From Curtobacterium sp. ER1/6 (GTDB lineage Bacteria > Actinomycetota > Actinomycetes > Actinomycetales > Microbacteriaceae): a stretch of 64,000 nucleotides of DNA. The first letter of the stretch is position 1, and every line of letters begins with the position of its first letter. Of this stretch, positions 61,426 to 64,000 are shown piece after piece. The position numbers were made by a program, and so were the translations under genes. The stretch covers positions 62,001 to 126,000 of the forward strand of contig NZ_MJAK01000004.1 of assembly GCF_001742745.1 (NCBI RefSeq), given 5' to 3'. The notes under the pieces were generated by a model that was not told the DNA's origin, made no database searches, and was given only the letters and a program-made list of their open reading frames with translations.

Positions 61426-64000
61426 GTGGTCACCGCCCTGTATCGCCGTTACCGGCCCGAGAACTTCGCCGAGCTGATCGGGCAGTCGCAGGTCACCGAC
61501 CCGCTGCGGACCGCGCTCCGGACGAACCGCGTGAACCACGCCTACCTGTTCAGCGGACCGCGCGGGTGCGGCAAGACGACGTCCGCGCGCATCCTCGCGC
61601 GGTGCCTGAACTGTGCCGAGGGCCCCACGGACACGCCGTGTGGTGTGTGCCCGAGCTGCGTGGAACTCGCGCGTGGCGGCGGTGGGTCGCTCGACGTGAT
61701 CGAGATCGACGCCGCGAGCCACAACGGTGTCGACGACGCCCGTGACCTGCGCGACCGCGCCGTCTTCGCACCGGCTCGCGACCGCTACAAGATCTTCATC
61801 CTCGACGAGGCGCACATGGTGACGCCGCAGGGCTTCAACGCGCTGCTCAAGCTCGTCGAGGAACCGCCGGAGCACGTCAAGTTCATCTTCGCGACCACCG
61901 AGCCGGAGAAGGTGATCGGGACCATCCGGTCCCGCACCCACCACTACCCGTTCCGTCTCGTCCCGCCGGCGACGATGCTCGAGTACATCGAGCAGCTCTG
62001 CGCGCAGGAGTCCGTCTCGGTCGCGCCCGGCGTCCTGCCGCTCGTCGTGCGGGCCGGCGGCGGGTCGGTCCGCGACACCCTGTCGCTGCTCGACCAGCTC
62101 ATGGCCGGCAGCGAGGACGGCGCGATCGCGTACGAGCGCGCGGTCGCGCTGCTCGGCTACACCGATGCCGCACTCCTCGACGACGTGGTCGACGCGCTCG
62201 CCGTCGCCGACCCGGCGTCCGCCTTCGCCGCGATCGACCGCGTCGTGCAGACCGGCCAGGACCCGCGACGCTTCGTCGAGGACCTGCTGGAGCGCCTGCG
62301 TGACCTGATCGTCGTCGCGGCGACGAACGAGAGCGCCGCCGCCGTGCTGCGCGGCATCTCGCCCGAGGAGCTCGACACCATGACGCGGCAGGCGGGCGTG
62401 TTCGGCGCGACCGCCCTCTCGCGGTCCGCCGACATCGCCAACAAGGCCCTGACGGACATGACCGGTGCCACCTCGCCGCGACTCCACCTCGAGCTGATGA
62501 CGGCGCGGATGCTGGTGCCCGAGGCCGACGACACGCAGCGCGGCGCACTCGCGCGGGTCGAGCGGCTCGAGCGCCGGGTGGGTGTCGGCGAGGTCGGCGG
62601 GCACGAGGGGACGTCGACGGACGCCGGTGCCGGTGCTGCTGCCGCGCGCGCCGCCGTGCCGTCCGCACGTCCGGGTGCCCCGGAGCCCGGGCCGTCGGCC
62701 GCGCCGCGGACCGCGCCCGCCGCGCAGGGCACCTCCGCTGCGCCGACCGCTCCCGCACAGCAGCAGGCCACCGCTCCGGCTGCCACGGCGCCGGCACCGT
62801 CCGGGTCGGACGATCCGGGGACGGCCGTGCGCGACGCCGCCGCCTCGTGGGCAGCGGTCGCACCGGGTGCGGGGGCACCGAGCGCGCCCGCAGCACCGGC
62901 CGCCTCCCGGCAGCCCGCGAAGGAACCGGAGGCGTCGGCACCCGAGCGGCACGAGCCCTCCGGGACGGCGAACGCCTCGTCCACCGGGCAGGGGACCGCC
63001 GTCGGGGACGAACCCGTCGTGCGTCCGGTCACCCCGGTGGGCTTCCAGCAGCTCAAGGACGCCTGGCCCGAGGTCGTCGAGCACGTCCAGCGCTCCCGGC
63101 GGTCGGCCTGGTCCGTCGTGGTCACCGCGCAGGTCACCGCGCTCCGTGAGGACGTGCTCACGCTGACCTTCCCGAGCCAGCAGGACGTGGCGTCCTTCAA
63201 GGAGATGTCCGACCCGTCGACGAGCGTGAGCGAGCTCCTGCGCTCGGCGATCATCGAGGTGCTCGGCCTGCGCGTGAAGTTCGTGGCGCGCGGCCCCGGG
63301 CAGCAGCAGCAGGCTGGCCGACCGCAGGCGGCACCGCAGTCGGCACCGCAGTCGGCGGCCCCGCAGCAGGCCACGCCCCGGCAGGAGGCGCCGCAGCAGC
63401 GACCGGCTCCCCGACAGGACGCGCCGCCGGCAACCGCGGACCGTCCGGCACCGCAGCAGACGGCGCCGCCGCAGGCTCCGACACAGCAGTCGGCGCCGCA
63501 GCAGGCCCCGACGCAGCAGGCGGCGCCGCAGCAGGCCCCGCCGCAGCAGGCACCCCAGCAGCAGCGACCGGCGCAGTCCGAGCCGCAGCGCACCGTCCCG
63601 ACGACGGCACCCGCGTCGACGGGGCCCGTCACCGACTGGGCGGTCGCGACCATCCCCGCGACCGACCCGACCGCGGGCGCGGTCCCGGAGCACCTCGAGC
63701 CGGGCTGGTCCGCACCGTTCGGCACCACCGACACAGGGGAGCCCGTCGCACCGGTCACACCGGTGTCGGACCCCGCGGCCGACGCGGCCCTCGCGGCACA
63801 GCTGCGACCGGCCTCGGCACTCGGCGGGGCAGCAGCGCGCCCGCGGACCGGAGCAGCGAGCGACCAGCCCGCGACCGGGACGACCGGCGCAGCGGCGGGC
63901 ACGGCACCGGACACCGGCGCGGCAGCTCCGGCGACGTCGGCTCCGGCGACGTCGGCTCCTGCGGCGTCCGGCCAGGCAGCCGCACCGGGCCCTGCAGCAG
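61426..64000 (+). CDS. dnaX: DNA polymerase III subunits gamma and tau, 5' part
   Basis: The clamp-loader ATPase begins VVTALYRRYRPENFAELIGQ and is cut by the window edge after 858 codons. Walker A GPRGCGKTTSARIL, the zinc module CLNCAEGPTDTPCGVCPSC, Walker B IFILDEAHM, the sensor-1 FATTEPEKV and TIRSRTHHYPFRL are visible. Domain III follows to about residue 370. Beyond residue 385 there is a long Pro/Ala/Gln-rich stretch broken by one conserved domain (TPVGFQQLKDAWPEVVEHVQ, about 535-625) and then QQAP repeats. I see no slippery A-run for programmed frameshifting. Confidence 0.95.
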   Translation, partial: MVTALYRRYRPENFAELIGQSQVTDPLRTALRTNRVNHAYLFSGPRGCGKTTSARILARCLNCAEGPTDTPCGVCPSCVELARGGGGSLDVIEIDAASHNGVDDARDLRDRAVFAPARDRYKIFILDEAHMVTPQGFNALLKLVEEPPEHVKFIFATTEPEKVIGTIRSRTHHYPFRLVPPATMLEYIEQLCAQESVSVAPGVLPLVVRAGGGSVRDTLSLLDQLMAGSEDGAIAYERAVALLGYTDAALLDDVVDALAVADPASAFAAIDRVVQTGQDPRRFVEDLLERLRDLIVVAATNESAAAVLRGISPEELDTMTRQAGVFGATALSRSADIANKALTDMTGATSPRLHLELMTARMLVPEADDTQRGALARVERLERRVGVGEVGGHEGTSTDAGAGAAAARAAVPSARPGAPEPGPSAAPRTAPAAQGTSAAPTAPAQQQATAPAATAPAPSGSDDPGTAVRDAAASWAAVAPGAGAPSAPAAPAASRQPAKEPEASAPERHEPSGTANASSTGQGTAVGDEPVVRPVTPVGFQQLKDAWPEVVEHVQRSRRSAWSVVVTAQVTALREDVLTLTFPSQQDVASFKEMSDPSTSVSELLRSAIIEVLGLRVKFVARGPGQQQQAGRPQAAPQSAPQSAAPQQATPRQEAPQQRPAPRQDAPPATADRPAPQQTAPPQAPTQQSAPQQAPTQQAAPQQAPPQQAPQQQRPAQSEPQRTVPTTAPASTGPVTDWAVATIPATDPTAGAVPEHLEPGWSAPFGTTDTGEPVAPVTPVSDPAADAALAAQLRPASALGGAAARPRTGAASDQPATGTTGAAAGTAPDTGAAAPATSAPATSAPAASGQAAAPGPAA

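Noticed and set aside
63300..63620. CRISPR-like repetition
   Set aside because: The repeats are CAG-rich codons of a Gln/Pro tract, in frame and without spacers.
61183..63693. Minus-strand open frame opposite dnaX
   Set aside because: The plus frame has all clamp-loader motifs. The minus product is low-complexity Arg/Gly/Leu.
61426..64000. Programmed frameshift producing gamma subunit
   Set aside because: No A-run slippery site is seen in the visible part.

Overview
The window is chromosomal DNA of a very high-GC actinomycete, most likely a member of the Microbacteriaceae and probably close to Curtobacterium. The grounds are strong G/C bias at third codon positions, many GTG starts (and a few TTG), a complete-looking menaquinone cluster between ccsB and an FprA-type reductase, a short SRP RNA just before dnaX, an NusG with a long acidic N-terminus, and an L10 leader with its own attenuator. 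I see no insertion sequence, prophage, CRISPR array or rRNA operon. The gene at each edge is cut by the window: ccsB on the left and dnaX on the right.

Layout. 0-13 kb is respiratory quinone biology: ccsB (cytochrome c maturation), menC, menB, menE, menA, menD, menF and menG, a polyprenyl diphosphate synthase that can supply the side chain, two small membrane proteins, and a ferredoxin/adrenodoxin-type reductase. 13-18.7 kb holds an acyltransferase-like membrane protein, cardiolipin synthase, YajQ, tRNA-Tyr, an inositol-monophosphatase family enzyme and a membrane-anchored M23 peptidase. 18.7-26.3 kb is translation and envelope housekeeping: tRNA-Thr, tRNA-Met, a HadA/HadB-like hydratase pair with murB, an aminotransferase, tRNA-Trp-secE-nusG and rplK-rplA.

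26.3-35.4 kb is accessory. It has a Pr6Pr membrane protein, a stand-alone YqaJ-type nuclease, and a carbohydrate locus: a ROK repressor divergent from a sugar-phosphate isomerase/epimerase, a Gfo/Idh/MocA dehydrogenase, a lipoprotein binding protein, two permeases and a cytoplasmic beta-propeller protein. No ATPase is encoded there, so a shared one is implied. 35.5-38.7 kb is a translationally coupled minus-strand operon of an acyl-CoA dehydrogenase-like protein, a PIG-L deacetylase fused to a NodS-like methyltransferase, and a family 2 glycosyltransferase. This is the best candidate here for an undescribed pathway, because glycosyl transfer, N-deacetylation and N-methylation are the same kinds of step used in making Nod factors.

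38.8-49.6 kb has an OmpR-type two-component system, rplJ-rplL behind a long leader, an AbiEi-like/DUF559-like gene bracketed by two copies of one long hairpin repeat, an amino-acid permease, an ABC exporter, and cystathionine beta-synthase with cystathionine gamma-synthase. 49.7-57 kb has two MFS transporters, a TetR regulator, a short lipoprotein, a HerA-like ATPase, a membrane protein and tRNA-Ser. 57-64 kb has pta-ackA, a NAD(P)-binding protein, the SRP RNA and dnaX.

The intergenic DNA carries at least three repeat families. The first is a GGACGGGAGGC hairpin used as a transcription terminator. The second is a REP-like composite hairpin whose arms begin GCGAGACTCG. The third is a pair of 117-bp direct repeats behind the tRNA-Met gene. 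Short duplications of gene 3' ends, at rplA and at cystathionine beta-synthase, also stand out.
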